This document shows, one piece after another, positions 46,058-59,246 of a stretch of DNA of 64,000 nucleotides. The notes below the pieces were generated by a model. It worked only from the letters and a program-made list of their open reading frames with translations. It was not told the DNA's origin and ran no database searches. The position numbers and the translations under genes are program-made. The DNA is from Ziziphus jujuba (Eukaryota; Streptophyta; Magnoliopsida; Rosales; Rhamnaceae): NCBI RefSeq assembly GCF_031755915.1, contig NC_083388.1, forward strand, positions 8,369,001-8,433,000. Reading direction: 5' to 3'. The first letter of the stretch is position 1. Each line of letters begins with the position of its first letter.

Positions 46058-48951
46058 TGTAACACCCCGTCCCAAATCGCACCGGAATCCGTGCACGTTG
46101 ACCGAGGTTGACCGTTGACCGAAGGGGGTCAAAAGTTGACTTTTTGACTCGGTGAGAATTTTGAGTTGACTAGGGTACCGTGGCGAAGTGCACGATGCCA
46201 CGAGTTCGTAGAGTGGTAGCACGTCGAAAACAGAGCTACGGTTTGAAAGTTATGGACGAAACAAGTTGCGGTCCAAACTGTCCAAGGGGTGCCGGAGTTG
46301 ACTTTTTGTTTATGGGGAATTGAGCTTTGACTCATGCATGGTTGTGAAGTGCTCGTCGATACGAGTTCACAGACTAGCGGCACGCTCACAACGGACATCC
46401 GGTTAAAAAGTTATGGACGTTTGAAGTTTACCGGATACCGTATTATTTTAATGTTTTTGGGTCGGTGAACAGTGAAATGCCACGTGTCAGCTTCTGATTG
46501 GTCCACGTGGCATGAACAGTATCAGCAGGGTTTTTATTTGTTAAAACACTCGGGGAAGAGAGAGAAAGAGAGAGAGGAGAGAGAGAGAGAGAGTCACCGG
46601 CCGCCGGTCATTTTCACGTTTTCCGGCCTAGTTACTGTACACAGGCCGGCCAGCCAGATTGCCCACCTCATTTCCGGCAAAACCTCCAAATTTCACGGCG
46701 ATTTTTCCCCCTCCACCGCCGGCCACCGCGAATCGGCACTGTTACGGCCATTTTCCGGCCACACGCGCCTGACAGCCTTGATCCTCTCCTCAAGTCCGGC
46801 CTACCCACCAAAAATCACGGCCATCGGACCACCGACGCGCCGGGATCGGAGCGTTTTCCGGCGAGGGGTCGGAAATCTTCAAACGGTGATTTCTTCGCCG
46901 TCCGACCTCCGTTTTGCTCACCGCTGGTCCCGTTGGATTGCTCTCCTCACGATCTACAAGTCTGCAAAATTTCACAGCCAACGGCCACCGCACGCACGCA
47001 CCGCCGGCGACGGTTGCCGGTGACCGCGGCGGCCCGCCTGAAAATACTGTTCCGGCTAGTACCCGAAATTCCGGCCAGCTCCAGTCCGCAGTGTTCGACC
47101 TCCTGAACCCAAATACGACTTCCGTTTCTGCCAATTCGCGACGGTTTGGGAGAATTGCGGAGCCGAAACCCGAAAAGCTTCCCGATAAAATTCCGACCCC
47201 GTCGGGTACGATCATCGAAAATTAAGACCGGATCTGTGATTAGCATCACTCGAGCTTCGATTCGGTATATAACTCGTAAATTCTAGATATCGTTTGTGTT
47301 TTGACCCCCCGGGTACCGGGTATTATTTATCCGAATAAATATTAATTTATTTATCTGTCTGTGAATTTTGTTCTAGGAGCACCGGTGAGTCGTAGAATTG
47401 ATCCCGTAGTGGATCATGGGTTAATTGCGTGCTCCAGGTGAGTGACCCACCTTCAATTTAATTTTGGGAAATTTAATTGGTGAATATATTATGTGTGATT
47501 TAAATATTTGGAATTTAATTTCTATGTGCCAAATATTATTCAATTTATTGTGGAATTATTTATGAATTTATTGGATTTAAGAACATGTGCATTTTACAAA
47601 TTTATGCCATGTGAAATTATGCTATGGTTTTGAGGATTTTGAAATTGGTGTGGTTTTAATGGTAAATTGGGCACGATTTGATTTTCAAATATTTCAAGGA
47701 AAATATTTGGTTATGTTGGTGATTTCAATTTTTATAAAATATGCCCATGGAATATTATGAGATTTGATTATGATATTTCGAGAAATTATTTATGCTTGGA
47801 AAAAAATATGGATATTTGAATTGATGGATTTGGAAGTTGGTGGATTTGAAAATCGTGGAATTTATGGTATGGATTATAAGGAAATTGTGGAGAATTTCCC
47901 GGTTCAAGCGGATGGATTATGCCCGCTATGCTTATGAAAAATGTGAAATTTGTTTTATAATTTAAATTTGCGGATTTTATAATTTTTAGATGCACCGTGC
48001 ACGTACTGGTGTTCTGATTATGTGATATGGTATATGTGATATGGATATTGTGCACACGGATATGATTAGCGCGCAGGTGGGCGTGAGTAGCGCGCAGGTG
48101 ATATTGTGAGGGTGTCCTGTGGATGCCATCGGAGAGGGTGGCCACCCCCCTTTGGCCGGGACACCAGGTTAGCAGCGGCGCAGTGGGACGCCACGCGACC
48201 GTATGCCGGTTTCTCTCTATAACCTCCTGTCTGGCGGTACCTTGGGACGCTGGGTACTGTTGGCGCCACTGGTATATAGTGGGTGCATCAAATGATTTCA
48301 GAACTGTGTTTTAAAAATAAAATGTTTTGAATCTGTATTGGAATTAAAAATATAATTATTACTGTTCTGGTATTTATTTGATGTCTTGATTTTCGGGGGT
48401 TACGAACAAAGGGTTTTGTGAAAAGGTTTTAAAAGGGGAACCTTTCCAACTGAGAGAATTGTAAGGGTTTTGAGAGAAATTATTATTTCCAATTAATTAT
48501 TATCTATCTACTTATTACTGTGTTATATTGTATAGTAGATAGGGTCACTCACTGAGATGATTAGCATCTCACACTCTTAAATTCCGTTCCTCTAGGTACC
48601 AGGTTGTCGTTGTTCATTCGGAGCGGACTCGATCTTCCTCGCTGTTTTAGTTCGTGCTGTACCCTGTTATTCTTTTATTGCAGTTGTAATATTTCTTCAC
48701 TCTTGTTGTATTTATTTTGCACTGGATTACTGTATTTATTTTGAAGTGCTGAAATTTGTGGAAACAATTTGTAGTCTGTGGGAGGAATAAGGGGATGTTG
48801 TTAGAAGTGTGTTTTCAGTGCAGGTAATTTGTGGTAGGTAAATCCCTTAGGGGAGGCTCTGCTGGATTTTCCGTTGGAGGGTTCGGTAGGGTTTCCCTGG
48901 GATCAGGGCTGTCTAGGGTTCCGGGGAAGGAATTCTGGACGGGTCCTGACA
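46058..48951 (+). repeat. 5' LTR of element D (2,894 bp)
   Basis: Ends match LTRs A and F, but the middle (46550-47250) is a different GC-rich sequence preceded by a GA tract, so D defines a second LTR subfamily. The 3' third (CTAGGAGCACCGGTGAGTCG and onward) is again shared with A, E and F. Confidence 0.9.
46555..46593. repeat. (GA)n-rich tract in LTR D
   Basis: Imperfect GA/GAAA run. The matching position in LTRs A and F is a T/C-rich tract and in LTR E a GAA run. Confidence 0.9.
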
Positions 48952-48953
48952 GT

Positions 48954-48965
48954 TGGTATCAGAGC
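48954..48965 (+). promoter_or_regulatory. Primer-binding site, initiator tRNA-Met type
   Basis: TGGTATCAGAGC lies 2 bp after the LTR end, the standard plant retrotransposon primer site complementary to initiator-Met tRNA. It establishes that these repeats are LTRs and fixes their orientation. Confidence 0.9.
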
Positions 48966-49655
48966 TCTAGGTTCTAGTATTCCTAAGGGACTGTGCATTG
49001 TTGTGCATCCTATCCGTGTCTAATCTCTCGTTTTACCCGTGTGAAAGCGTTCTTTCTGTTTGTCTCGAAGTAAATTCGTTGCTCGAGTTTGAATAACTCT
49101 AATCTTCGAGGGTGACAATTAGGATCATCTAGCCTAACGGGGAATTCCTATGGCCTAGTCGATGGTCGAGGATGCTTTTTCTTTTTGAAGGTCAAGCTTA
49201 TCATCGTGAATGGTATCCGTTTCGTTCATGGAGAAGAAGGATGATTGCCTAAGGATGTGTGTCGATCGATTTCAAGGCGTCAAAATATTTTCCCGATCGA
49301 TTATCAAAATTTAAATGCTTTTCAAAGTGGTATTTGAAATTAAAGGTGTTTTATTCAAGTATTTTTGGTTTGTGCTCGTACATGTATCTGTATGTTATAT
49401 TGTTGATATTATACTGCACCATATGGAGGCGGCGAACCAATGTGGTCCATGTAGAGCTAGCCCCATGATCATGTTGCCTACGACCCCGGGGAATTGGACG
49501 GCCAATATAGGCAACCACCCTGGTTTGTATTGGTAGCAGAGTGTCGGCGACAGTTGGAATCATGGATTACGTAACATGTAGAAGGAATTCTGGACGGGTC
49601 CTGACACAATATAGCTAACATGTTGAATAATAATATTAGAATTTAATAAGTGTAT

Positions 49656-51973
49656 TGAATTTATAGTTTAATGGATTTAAAGTAAGTTATAGATTTTAAA
49701 AGATTTAATGAATTGTTATGGAATCCACAAATTTGTAAAAATCCAACGAAATTTTTGAAATGAAAGTTGAATTTCATATTGACAATTTTTTTCATAATTT
49801 TACTTTTGAAATTAATAATTTTTTGAATACCTGTATATTTTAAAAGAATTTTACAAATTCTAATTAAATACAACTATATTTTACCTCCAAATTATAAATT
49901 GAATATACCCTTGAGTCTCTATTCAATGAAATTAAATTTTTTTACAAATATATATATATATATTAAAAATGAATCCTTTTTTAATCTAAACTTCACCTAA
50001 AGTTTTAAGAATTTAAGAATATGTGATATTTAATCGATTGAAAGATTAAAATTATTTCTATTTCTTTTTAATTTCAAAGCCTTCCAAATATAGTTAGTTA
50101 AAAGCCCAAAGATTTGGGTTTAAGACTTCAAACTCTTTTCTCTCTTCAGCATTGAAATTGTAGCTATCGTCTAAATCATACACTTTGGTTGATCAGTGGC
50201 TTGTTTGTTGAAAATTTTTTAAGAAAAGATTCCAAATATAATTACCAAAAATGCTGTCAATTGTAACATTGCTTCAAATCACAAGATCCAACATGTGCAC
50301 TATTAAGTATCATCCACATGAAATGTAGTACTTCCAAAATGATTTTACATATATAAACATTTGTATATTGGAATAAGTTAATGGGTAAAATAAGCGAAAG
50401 CTCAGCAACTATTTCTTTCTGACAACTTTAATGCAACAGGTAATGAAAAAGGGAAGTTTGGGGCGGATGGGGAAAAAAGGGTTATTTTAACAAAAAACAC
50501 TCCAAAAAATTGACATTGGATCAAAGGGAAGGAATAACTTGGGCTTTGGACATTTAATGGAAAGTTTATTGCTTTTTTTTTTTTTTTTTAGGGGGCAATT
50601 ACCACCCTCATAAAACATTTTAGAAAAAGAGTTTTTAAGACAAAAATGCCATTAACCATTTTTTATTTTATTTTTTTACTTTTTTTTTAAATATTTATGG
50701 TTTCGCTTTTACTCTCTTATTCTCTCTCACTCTCTCAAACTAATTTTCTCGCTAAACTCAAATTAAAATTATTCAGAGACAGATCAAATTAATTTAAGCC
50801 ACCCAAAATATAATAGAGAAGCTTTAGTTGCATTACCAAATAAATTCTATACAATACCATTATAAATTTACATTTTTACCCCATTTAAAATTATTATTAA
50901 GGATTGAACATTTCAAATGTTTTCAGAAATATGTTATTAAATGTGTTAAATATATTTAAAAATATGCAATCGAACGTTTTTAGATATAAATATCTTAGAT
51001 GTGTTTAAAAGTATGCAACTGAATATCTCAAATGCATTCAAAAATATACGACTGAATGTCTTCAAATACAAACATCTCAAATATGTTGAAAAATATATGA
51101 CTAAACATTTCAAATATATTCAAAACTATATGACCAACCATCTTTAGAGAGGTTCATTATTTTGAAACCCGAACACTCCAATAATACAACTTTCCATTGC
51201 CCAAAAGTATTCTAACCAGAAAGAAAATTTTGTGGAATTATCATGACTATCAGTTTCATCCAAAAATGTTGTAAAAAGTTTTCGTGAAATATTGTTTAAG
51301 TTGTAAACGATTGTAGAGAAAAAAAAAAAACATATTTTTGACTGAATGAAGATTCTATGAATTGTGAGTATTTTATATATTAAAAATATTATATAAAATT
51401 ATTTTATATTTTTATATGTTTAAATGGTAGTGTATAAGTAATGATACTATATAGAGTTATTTTAAAATTATCAAAAGAACTTCTCAATATAATATTGAAG
51501 GTGCCTAGTACTATTTTTCATTAATTTTATTAAAAATGTTAAATTTATAAATAAAGAATACAATTATTTAAAAAAAATAAAAAATACAATTATCCAGTAG
51601 AAGCTTTAGAAAGCAAATATAAATACACACCAAAAGCTTGCAAGTAATTTACTAACTAACCCCCACTTTAATCAAGAATATAATTATTTAAAAAAAATGA
51701 AAAGTACAATTACACATATCGAAACATAAGTAATTTACTAATTAAACCCCCAATTCTTGAATAAAGGGAACACCAAAGGCCTCTGTCCTTCCATCCCTTG
51801 GAAGATAGAGAATGACACCCATAAATGCCCTTATAAAATTCTTCTTCTTTAAACTCATTCCCTCTCTCCCCTCTCTATTCTCTTCTCTCTCATTTCTCTC
51901 TTCTCTCTTCTCTCTTTGTTATCAAAGTCGTCCAAGAAAACCAAAGCACACTTCTTAAAGCTTTTCAAGAAGA
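49656..51973. other. AT-rich non-coding DNA
   Basis: No gene seen. Around 50900-51150 there is a loose repetition of CGA(A/C)-AT(T/C)TCAAAT and ATTCAAAA(A/C)TAT, which looks like a decayed short-period array. A CT-rich 5' UTR-like tract (51850-51925) leads into the pseudogene below. Confidence 0.55.
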
Positions 51974-52660
51974 ATGTCAAAGCTGACCCAACATGATCTC
52001 ATTGAGATTATCAAAGCATTCATGCCTAAGGCACTACAAAAATAGTGGTCTTGCACATGGAACAACATTGTTGAAGATATTGGAGGCTATTACATCGTTA
52101 TTAAATTATTATTAGTCCCAAAAGTTTAAACTGTTAGAATGTAGGTTAATTATGTATATCAAGCCATTTTGGTCCTTATAAATATCAATTCCTTAAGTGA
52201 TATGGTTTTATTATGTATATCAAGCCATTTTGATTCTTACAAATGTTAATTCTTTAAGTGTCATATTATGCATATCAAGCCACTTAAGCTATTAGTATAT
52301 GGGTTTATTATGAATATCAAGTCATTTTGATCCTTACAAATGTCAATTCTCTAACGGATGTGGGTTTATTATGTATATCAAGCCACTTTAGTCTATTCTC
52401 TAAGTGATGTGGATTTGTTATGTATATCAAACCATTTTGATCCTTACAAATGTCATATTATGTATATCAAGCCACTTAAGCAATTAGGATGTGGGTTTAT
52501 TATGTATATTAAGCTATGTCTAACAATTATGAACAAAAAAAAAAAAAAAAAACTATGGAAATCCAACTCAGCAGTGTCATGTTGACAATGCAGTTGTTCC
52601 TACAAATTTTGGAGGCAACAAAACCATCGAGAAGAAGAAACAGTGGCTGTTAAAAGCTCT
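51974..52660 (+). pseudogene. Broken paralog of the 107-aa gene
   Basis: Context before the ATG (CCAAGAAAACC...TTCAAGAAGAATG) parallels that of the 107-aa gene. The start reads MSKLTQHDLIEIIKAFMPKALQK, then a stop, then WNNIVEDIGG; compare IVKSYMP and GIVRNI in the intact gene. After an inserted minisatellite, the end resumes with GCTGTTAAAAGCTCTG followed by a TTCTTCTTC-rich tract, as after the intact genes' stop codons. The stop and the insertion make it non-functional. Similarity is short, so moderate confidence. Confidence 0.55.
52139..52535. repeat. Minisatellite with core TTATGTATATCAAGCCA
   Basis: About eight units of roughly 36-62 bp. Each carries TTAT(G)TATATCAAGCCA followed by one of two tails: TTTTGATCCTTACAAATGTCAATTC or CTTAAGC-ATTAG. 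The two types are interspersed. Confidence 0.85.
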
Positions 52661-53667
52661 GTTTCTTCTTCTTTTCTTCTTTTCTTCTTTTCTTTTGCAG
52701 GTTAGTGTCCTATATTAAGTTTTTAATTGAATTCTTTCGCCTATTTTCAATTTATGTTACGTACATTGATTTTTCAATGGAACTAATTTTGGAATTCTCT
52801 TTTTTGAGGGGGTTTTTGAATTTCAGGTTTTCATTATAGTATTAGCTAGTTTCTAATTAGACATTAGTTTGTTTTTTTTTTTCTTTTCTTTCTGATTCTA
52901 AGACATCGTTTTTGATAGAATCATGTGGGTTTAATATGTATTATTTGGTAAAAAACAATATAAAGTGAAAACATGGTTTTGTATCACAACAAAATGGAAA
53001 ATATGATCGATATGAGGGAATTATATGATCATGCAGAGTTCTATGTTTTAGTTATAGGAAAAAGATGTGTTTGTGTTAATATCTTATTCAAATGGAAATC
53101 TAGGTCTAGATTTAATTCTAATTAAGTACATATCGTTGAATGGATTGGGTTCTGAGTAATTTAATGATTAGCAATTTTCTGTGTTGGCAAGCTATCGATT
53201 TTCTAAATAAGACATGAGTACAACTAACTAACAGATTAATTACTATATGAAGCACATCAAATTTTCCATTGTAGTTTGCAAATTCTCAGCTATGTCATGC
53301 ATGGCTACCGATATGGTTAATGTTTCATCTATGGGAGAAAATCTTCTTCTTTTTCTCATCGTCATCTTTTTTTTTTCTTTTCAAATCTATTTAATATATA
53401 CTTACTTATATAGTTGTAGAACAAGTTGAAGAGATTAGAAACCAGTCTAAAAGTATTCAATTCTTTTGGGACAATACTTAACCAATCTGTTAGCTACCCT
53501 GTTTGATCTTTTTCAACTTAAGTCATATTGTGCTTTTTTAAGAATACCCATTTGAAGCTTCTATAGAATATTGCAGTTTGGTTCCCTTTTATGTACCAAT
53601 TTGCTTGAAACCACAGCCAAATGATGGCTGGTTTTCTGCTTCGTTTATTAGGCAGCTGCTGTTGTAG
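52661..53667. other. Non-coding sequence, partly 3' flank of the broken paralog
   Basis: AT-rich with T tracts. No gene supported. Confidence 0.55.
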
Positions 53668-56146
53668 TGTCAGGACCCGTCCAGAATTCCTCCCCGGAAC
53701 CCTAAACAAGCCCTGATCCCAAAGAAATACCACCGAACCTTCCAACAGAAAATTCGGCAGCACCTCCCCTAAGGGTAGGACTAACCAAAAATTACCTGCA
53801 CTGAAAACACACTTCAAAAAAAACATCCCCTTATTCCTCCCACGATACTACAAATTAGTTCCACAAATTTCAGCACTTCAAAAGAAAACAGCGGCAACCC
53901 AGTGCATAAATAAAATGTGTCCAATACAGTATACAGAGCATTATACAATTAAATGTGGAATTTATAAAATGACAGATAAGGAAGCAATACAGGATAGAGA
54001 GGAAAAGGGAAGAAATACTTCTTGAACCTTCGGCAACGAACTGAGGCGTTGGGCTCGCCCCGGACAATCAACGTCTCCCAACCTGGACCTAGGGGAACGG
54101 AATTTAAGAGTGTGAGATGCTAATCATCTCAGTGAGTGACCCTATCTACTATACAATATAATATCACGATAGTAACATAGATAAATAATAATTAATTGGA
54201 AATAATAATTTCTCTCAAAACCCTTACAATTCTCTCAGTTGGAAAAGTTTCCCTTTTAAAACCTTTTCACAAAACCCTTTGTTCGTATTCCCCAAAAACC
54301 AAGACATCAAATAAATACCAAAAACGGTAATAACTATATTTTTAATTCCAATACAATATAAAAATATTTATTTTGAAATCTCAGTTCTGAAAATTAGTTG
54401 ATGCACCCACTATATACCAGTGGCGCCAACAGTACCCAGCGTCCCAAGGTACCGCCAGACAGAAGGTTATAGAAAGAAACCGGCATACGGTCGCGTGGCG
54501 TCCCACTGCGTCGCTGCTAACCTGGTGTCCCGGCCATGGAGGGGTGGCCTACCCTCATCCGATGGCAACCACAGGATAACCTCATAATATCACCTGCGCA
54601 CTACTCACACCCTCCTGCGCGCTAATCACATTCGTGTGCATAATATCCATATCACATATAAACAGAACACCAGTACGTGCACGGTGCATCCAAAAATCAG
54701 AAAATCCACATATTTAATTTATATATCAAATTCCACATTTTGCATAAATAGAGCGGGTTTAAACCATCCGCTTGAACCCGGAAATTCTCCACAATTTCTT
54801 TATAATCAACACCATAAATTCTATGATTTTCAAATCCACCAACTCCCAATCCACAAATTCAAATATTCACATTTTCCCAATAGCATAAATAATTTCTCGA
54901 AATAATAATTAAATCTCACAATATCCCATGGGCATATTTTATAAAAATTGAAATCACCAACATAAACAAATATTTTCTTTGAAATATTTGAAAATCAAAT
55001 CATGCCCGATTTAATGTTAAAACCACAAGAATTTCAAAATTCTCAAAACCATAAAATTATTTCACATGGCATAAATCATATAATGCACATTTTCTTAAAT
55101 CCAATAAATTCACCAATAATTCCACAATAAATCAAATAATTACTTGGCACATAGAATTTAAATTCCAATATTTAAATCACACATAATATTCACCAATTAA
55201 ATTCCCAAATTTAATTTGAAGGTGGGTCACTCACCTGGAGCACGCAATTAACCTACGATCCACCATGGGATCAATTCCACGACTCACCGGTGCTCCTAGG
55301 ACACAATTCACACACAGTCAAATAAATTAATATTTTATTCGGGTAAAAAATACCCTATACCCGGGGGGTCAAACACAAACGTTAACCAAAATGGTCGAAT
55401 AATATACCGAATTGAAGCTTGAGCGATGAGGATTACAAATCCGATCTCCATCGACCCAAATTCCGCCGGAGGTGGCCGGAATTTGGCCGGAAAGCTTCGG
55501 TCGGTTTTCAATTCCTCGTATCTTGCAAATCGATGGGAGTTGAGTTCATTGGAGCTCAGAATCGGACTCAGAGAGTCCAAATTAGTGGGAAAGGACCGGT
55601 TGCACGACCGGTGGCTGCCGAAAAATGGCCAAACCAGCGACACACCGGCCGCCGGCGTTGGAGGCCGATCCCGGCGCGTCCGCTGGCCATTCGGCCGGAG
55701 ATTTGGCCGCCGGTGTCGCCCAGCTGCGAGCTTTCACGTCGGTCAGTGCGTACGTGGTTCCGGCGGCCGGAAAAAGTGCAGCAGGGAGAGAGAGAGACGG
55801 TCGGTGGGAAGGAAGAAAGAAAGAAAGAAGAAGAAGAAGAAGAAGAAGAAGAAGAAGAAAAGGAATCGAGCCCCATGGCCTTTTTTCCCACGTGGAGAAA
55901 AGGAAAAAAAAAAGAAAAAGAAAAAGGAAAATAAAAAGAAATAAATTCAAATTAATTAAATAATATTAATAATAATATTATTATTTAAAATAATATGATT
56001 TTACACATGGTTGACATGTGGCTTCTCAACATGGTGACACATGGTCACCTTCATTAAGTCACACGTGGCACATCGTTACGTATTTAAAAATAATATTAAA
56101 AAAATACTGTGTTTGAAAAACTCTACAGGTCCATAACTTCCAAACC
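53668..56146 (-). mobile_element. LTR E, 3' part of a long LTR (truncated)
   Basis: On the minus strand its 3' end TGACA lies at 53668-53672, and it matches the LTR family back to CCATAACTTCCAAACC at 56146. The first 350-400 bp of the LTR are missing. It overlaps LTR B by about 210 bp, and together the two would cover a whole LTR. The GC-rich part (55420-55790) is related to A and F. Confidence 0.88.
55826..55860. repeat. (GAA)n microsatellite in LTR E
   Basis: Perfect AAG/GAA run. Open frames with long Lys/Glu or Ser runs here are produced by this repeat. Confidence 0.95.
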
Positions 56147-56234
56147 TCGATTTCTCTGCCGTCCGGCCTCCGTTTGCCTCATCGTCGGTCCCGTTGGAAT
56201 CCTCTCTCCTCGATCTACAATCTGCCAAAAATCT
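56147..56234 (+). repeat. About 85-bp LTR-D-like filler at a junction
   Basis: Resembles 46888-46975 of LTR D (GCCGTCCG-CCTCCGTTT, GGTCCCGTTGGA, CGATCTACAA-TCTGC) in the plus orientation. It is wedged between LTR E (minus) and MULE copy 3. It is too diverged from D to be a direct copy, so the donor is another family member. Confidence 0.8.
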
Positions 56235-58259
56235 CTATTGATCCATTGAATGCCTCACACAGGTTGCTCAAAAGGATATCACATTTTGGCCAAGCGCCAA
56301 AATGTGATCTATACCAATATCTATAAGGTTTTTCATTCGGCCACTTAAATGCATCAAGTGACAATTCCTTTAGCTTTTCCATCTCAATTTGAAAATGTGC
56401 CACTGTTTCTGCCTTGGCAGCAAACCACAACCTTTGTTTCAAAGCTAAACCTTTGAATGTGAGGGAAAAATTATTGTACAAGTGTTTAACACAGTGTCCG
56501 TGTTCAGATTCAAGTAGTAACTCCTCCAACGTATTAACCAAGTCCTTCTGTTTATCAGAAATGAATGTCATCCCATGAGAGTTCCTTATCTCAAGATCTT
56601 CAATCAAAATTCAAGAAACCAACTCTAGGTGTCCTTATTCTCTGATTCTGCCAATGCGTATACAATTGGAAACATTGCATTGTCACCATCAATGCCAACC
56701 GCTGCCAGTAATTGACCTTGATGGTGACCTTTTATATGGCAACCATCAAGGCCAACTACTGGCCTACATCCTTCTTTATACCCTTGTTTGTAGGCTCCCA
56801 GGCATATATAAATCCTCTAAAACTTGCTTACATTATCTTCGAACTCACTTTTTATCACCACAGTACTATTTGGGTTAGTTTTCCTCAACTCCTCACAGCA
56901 GTTCTATACTCTGTGGTATTGCTCTTCGACAGTCCCTTGTATAGCAGTAAGAGCCTTTCTTCTTACCCTGTAATACTGCCATTCCCTCACCTCCGTATCA
57001 CACTGTTCCTTCACAATTGTTAAGAAAGGGTTTAATTTCTAATTGGGATCAGTTTTGAAGTTATTTATAAACCTCTTAGCTAACCAAGTAGATGTGACAT
57101 TTGAATTCCTAAACAACTTAGCACATTTGTCTATATGTACATTATTCAATGTTTTAATCTGAAAGGTCATTTTATCTTTCAACATTGAAGCATACACAAA
57201 CCACTCACATCTGAGGTTTAAACACACAGCTCTAACTTTATCACTGTAATTCTTCTTAAACTTTATTGGCTTCTGTTCAATGATTGCATACTCCCTAACT
57301 GCTTTTCTAAAGTCATCTACACAACTAAACAACATGCCAACCTCAAACTTAGGATCTCTCATATCTATTTGAGAATTAAACTTAGGAAAATGCCTATTAA
57401 TGTCTTCTTCATCACTAGATGGTCCGCTCATCAATACATCATCATCATACTCATGATCAGACTCAATGTAGACTTCATCAGTGGAAGTAGTGGGATTTCT
57501 AGTAGATTGAACACCTGCAAACTCAACATTACTGTCTATATTATCCCTAAACATAACCTCGTTATCTGACAACTCATAATCAAATTGCTGAAAATCCGAA
57601 TCATCACCTTCACTAACATGATTACTCTCTTCACCTCCACTAACATGATCATTTTGTGGTTGGGCCTCATTGCCACCAGCATTGCCCTGATCACTCTCTT
57701 CATCTCCATTCACATACATGTCAAAATTAGGCCAATCATTGCCACCAACATTGCCCTAATCACTCTCTTAACCTCCACTAACATGCAGGTTAAAATCAGA
57801 AATATCATTTTCTATTTGGAGAGGGGTATCTAAACCTGAGTCTTGGGATTGGTGTGGATCAGTTTGGGGTTCAAGTTGTTGGGTGCCTATTTCCTCCTCC
57901 CAATTGTGAGGCTCATTGGTCAAAAACCCCAAAGCCACTTGCTAAATGAAATATACTTCCATAACTCTACTATTAGGCACAATATTGCATATGTTTACCA
58001 CATCCTGATCTCCTGGTATCCTAACCAAACTATCATTTATGTTCTTCTTAGGAATCTAATAGAAGTAAGCATATTGATCTTTGATCCCAATTAGCTTTGC
58101 AAACTTATCAAAGCTAGAGTAACACATAGTGTCGGTATGGCAATAGTCTAAAAAATCAACACTCCCTCCTAAGTACATTGTCTTACCCATTCTATCAAAT
58201 AAGTCACCACCATGGTGAGCTTTTAGGGTAAAGTACCCTGACCCAGCAGCTGCAATCAT
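56235..58259 (-). pseudogene. MULE transposase, copy 3 (N-terminal two-thirds)
   Basis: Same domains and shared stops/frameshift as copy 1, but the codon that is TAA at 21916-21918 is CAA here (56712-56714), so the DDE region is better preserved. C-terminal SWIM and knuckle parts are missing. Confidence 0.9.
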
Positions 58260-59246
58260 ATATTACAACACAAACAAATAAATAAAAAGAAATGCAGTGA
58301 CATAGATGCTAGACAAGAAAACATAGTTGTAAACAACTACATTACTACTAATCATATTATTTGGCATATTGCTTAAAGTTAAAGCATTAATAATTAATTC
58401 AGGCATATTACACATACACCAACCACAATGCAGTTAACATCATTTTTTTAATTCAATTTACACACATACAAATACAAACTTCCTAAAATAACTTAGACCT
58501 AGGATCACATCCCACCCAGAAAAATCCATATTTGGGACCACGCCTCACCCACAAACCTAACAACAAGTCAATTTAATACATAACGTGTGTCTGTAGTGGG
58601 GAACAAGGTTTTTACTAAAGATGGGATATGGAACCTAGAACTAACACAATCCTCTGTCATTTTCACTTTTCAAACCATAAAAATGAAAATTTCAAAGCAT
58701 AAAACCTGCATCCCAAACAAAGATGCCAAAAAACCTTACAACCCAAAGAAGAAGCATAGAATTTAAAATTTTAAAGCTACTTATGATATTTGGGGATTTC
58801 ATTCTACACATTCTACATCTGCCAACTTTGCTTCTGAGATAAGCTCAGCTCCTTCAATTTTTGTTCGCGTAAAACTACTCTCAAAATTCTATTCACGTTG
58901 CTCAAATTTCTTTCACCAAACTCTTAACTCTAATCAAATGCAACTCAATCAGATCATTCGATGAATCCCTAAGATGATTTTCCCGCCCAAAAATTCCTAT
59001 ATGAGGACACTGGTCTCTAATCCCTAATCACATACACGAGAAGCACGTGATGAGGACAGTAAAATGACCTGATCTAACCTCGCTTGATGATCACATGCGC
59101 AGCACGTGGTCATTCCGTTAAGCATTTTTGACAAAAGAACCAACAATGCAAGGGAAATAGGAGTTTAGGGTGCATAATACTAGGAAAAATAGTTTATGGT
59201 GCAATGTACCAACCCCGATAAAGTTTGGGGTGCATAGCTACCAATA

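Larger units (their letters stand above)
46058..49606 (+). mobile_element. Internally deleted long-LTR retrotransposon D (3,549 bp)
   Basis: Complete 5' LTR, primer-binding site, about 600 bp of leader, then only the last 26 bp of the 3' LTR (49581-49606). Target duplication CAATA lies at 46053-46057 and 49607-49611. Gag and pol are gone. The 3' junction falls in GAAGGAATTC, suggesting deletion through short homology. A possible short gag start (MEAANQCGPC, about 49423) ends after 37 codons. Confidence 0.92.

Noticed and set aside
49315..49536. Possible gag start in element D
   Set aside because: Only 37 codons from the likely ATG before a stop, and the rest is deleted; too little to call gag.
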